A DNA stretch of 5,317 nt from an alpha proteobacterium SCGC AAA288-E13 (GTDB taxonomy: Bacteria > Pseudomonadota > Alphaproteobacteria > Pelagibacterales > Pelagibacteraceae). How positions within the stretch are numbered: the first letter of the stretch is position 1; each line of letters begins with the position of its first letter. Shown in pieces: positions 5,218 to 5,317 of this stretch. Made by a program: the position numbers and the translations under genes. The stretch is from the NCBI GenBank assembly GCA_000504605.1, contig AZHQ01000031.1, positions 1 to 5,317 of the forward strand, in the 5' to 3' direction. The notes beneath the pieces are model-generated. The model saw only the letters and a program-made list of their open reading frames with translations, was not told the DNA's origin and searched no databases.

Positions 5218-5317
5218 AACTAAACCTTAAGGAACTATAAGGTTCAAGATTTAAATTGGTATTATCTCCTGCTAACATTTCAGAAATAATTTTTCCAGAA
5301 ATTGCACCTAAAGTCCA
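5216..5317 (-). CDS. C-terminal end of a DadA-like FAD-dependent oxidoreductase (partial)
   Basis: The frame is open from the right edge to TAA at 5216-5218 and gives the last 33 residues. It starts WTLGAISGKIISEMLAG and ends LEPYSSLRFS. The WTLGxxSGKxxxxxLxG pattern matches the C-terminal FAD-contacting segment of D-amino-acid dehydrogenases and related DAO-fold oxidoreductases, which often read GWTxxxGSGxxLAxLxxG and end near a short R[YF] sequence. Such enzymes oxidise an amino acid to its 2-oxo acid in the cytoplasm or at the inner membrane face. It is the first visible gene of the minus-strand operon with the permease and the hydroxyacid dehydrogenase fragment. Only this short tail is in the window. 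The superfamily call is likely, but the substrate (D-amino acid, glycine, sarcosine or other) is open. Confidence 0.65.
   Translation of the reverse strand, partial: WTLGAISGKIISEMLAGDNTNLNLEPYSSLRFS

Overview
This window is A+T-rich, gene-dense DNA with very short spacers. It looks like a streamlined, low-GC alphaproteobacterium, and the SAR11/Pelagibacterales type is my best guess. The main taxonomic hint is an IalB-family periplasmic protein, a family centred on Alphaproteobacteria. The A-rich codon use and the tight overlaps (ATGA, ATGCTTAA) fit that picture. No rRNA, tRNA, CRISPR array, transposase or attachment site was seen.

Left block (1-1252). It holds the 3' end of an unrecognised gene entering from the left edge, which ends in a charged, probably coiled or disordered tail. 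Next comes a complete IalB-like exported protein on the minus strand. A roughly 95-bp divergent promoter region separates it from a small lipoprotein of unknown function on the plus strand.

Spacer (1253-1380). It holds a perfect 10-bp inverted repeat with an A-tract on its left side, so it looks like an intrinsic terminator for minus-strand transcription. It also holds a plausible sigma70-type promoter (TTTACG-N17-TACAAT) just before the next gene.

Sugar cassette (1381-4010, plus strand). Three genes are packed as an operon: a short-type transaldolase, an NAD-dependent nucleotide-sugar epimerase/dehydratase 12 nt downstream, and a UDP-glucose/GDP-mannose dehydrogenase-like protein overlapping it by 4 nt. 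Together they suggest synthesis of an activated sugar for a surface polysaccharide. The dehydrogenase homologue is unusual in two ways. Its cofactor loop reads GLWHCG, and it has Thr where classical UDP-glucose dehydrogenases have the catalytic Cys. It also lacks its C-terminal nucleotide-sugar-binding domain.

Right block (4011-5317, minus strand). In transcription order this is the C-terminal end of a DadA-like FAD-dependent amino-acid oxidoreductase, a complete EamA/DMT-family permease, and a D-2-hydroxyacid dehydrogenase that keeps only its first ~100 residues. The last gene overlaps the permease gene by 8 nt.

The most notable point is at about 4001-4019. Two convergent genes, the sugar dehydrogenase and the hydroxyacid dehydrogenase, both lose their 3' halves at the same few bases, and each one's stop codon lies inside the other's reading frame. 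One deletion or recombination event joining two loci would explain this, as would a chimeric assembly or amplification artefact. I see no firm evidence of a wholly new system. The junction and the variant dehydrogenase/transaldolase cassette are the items most worth checking.
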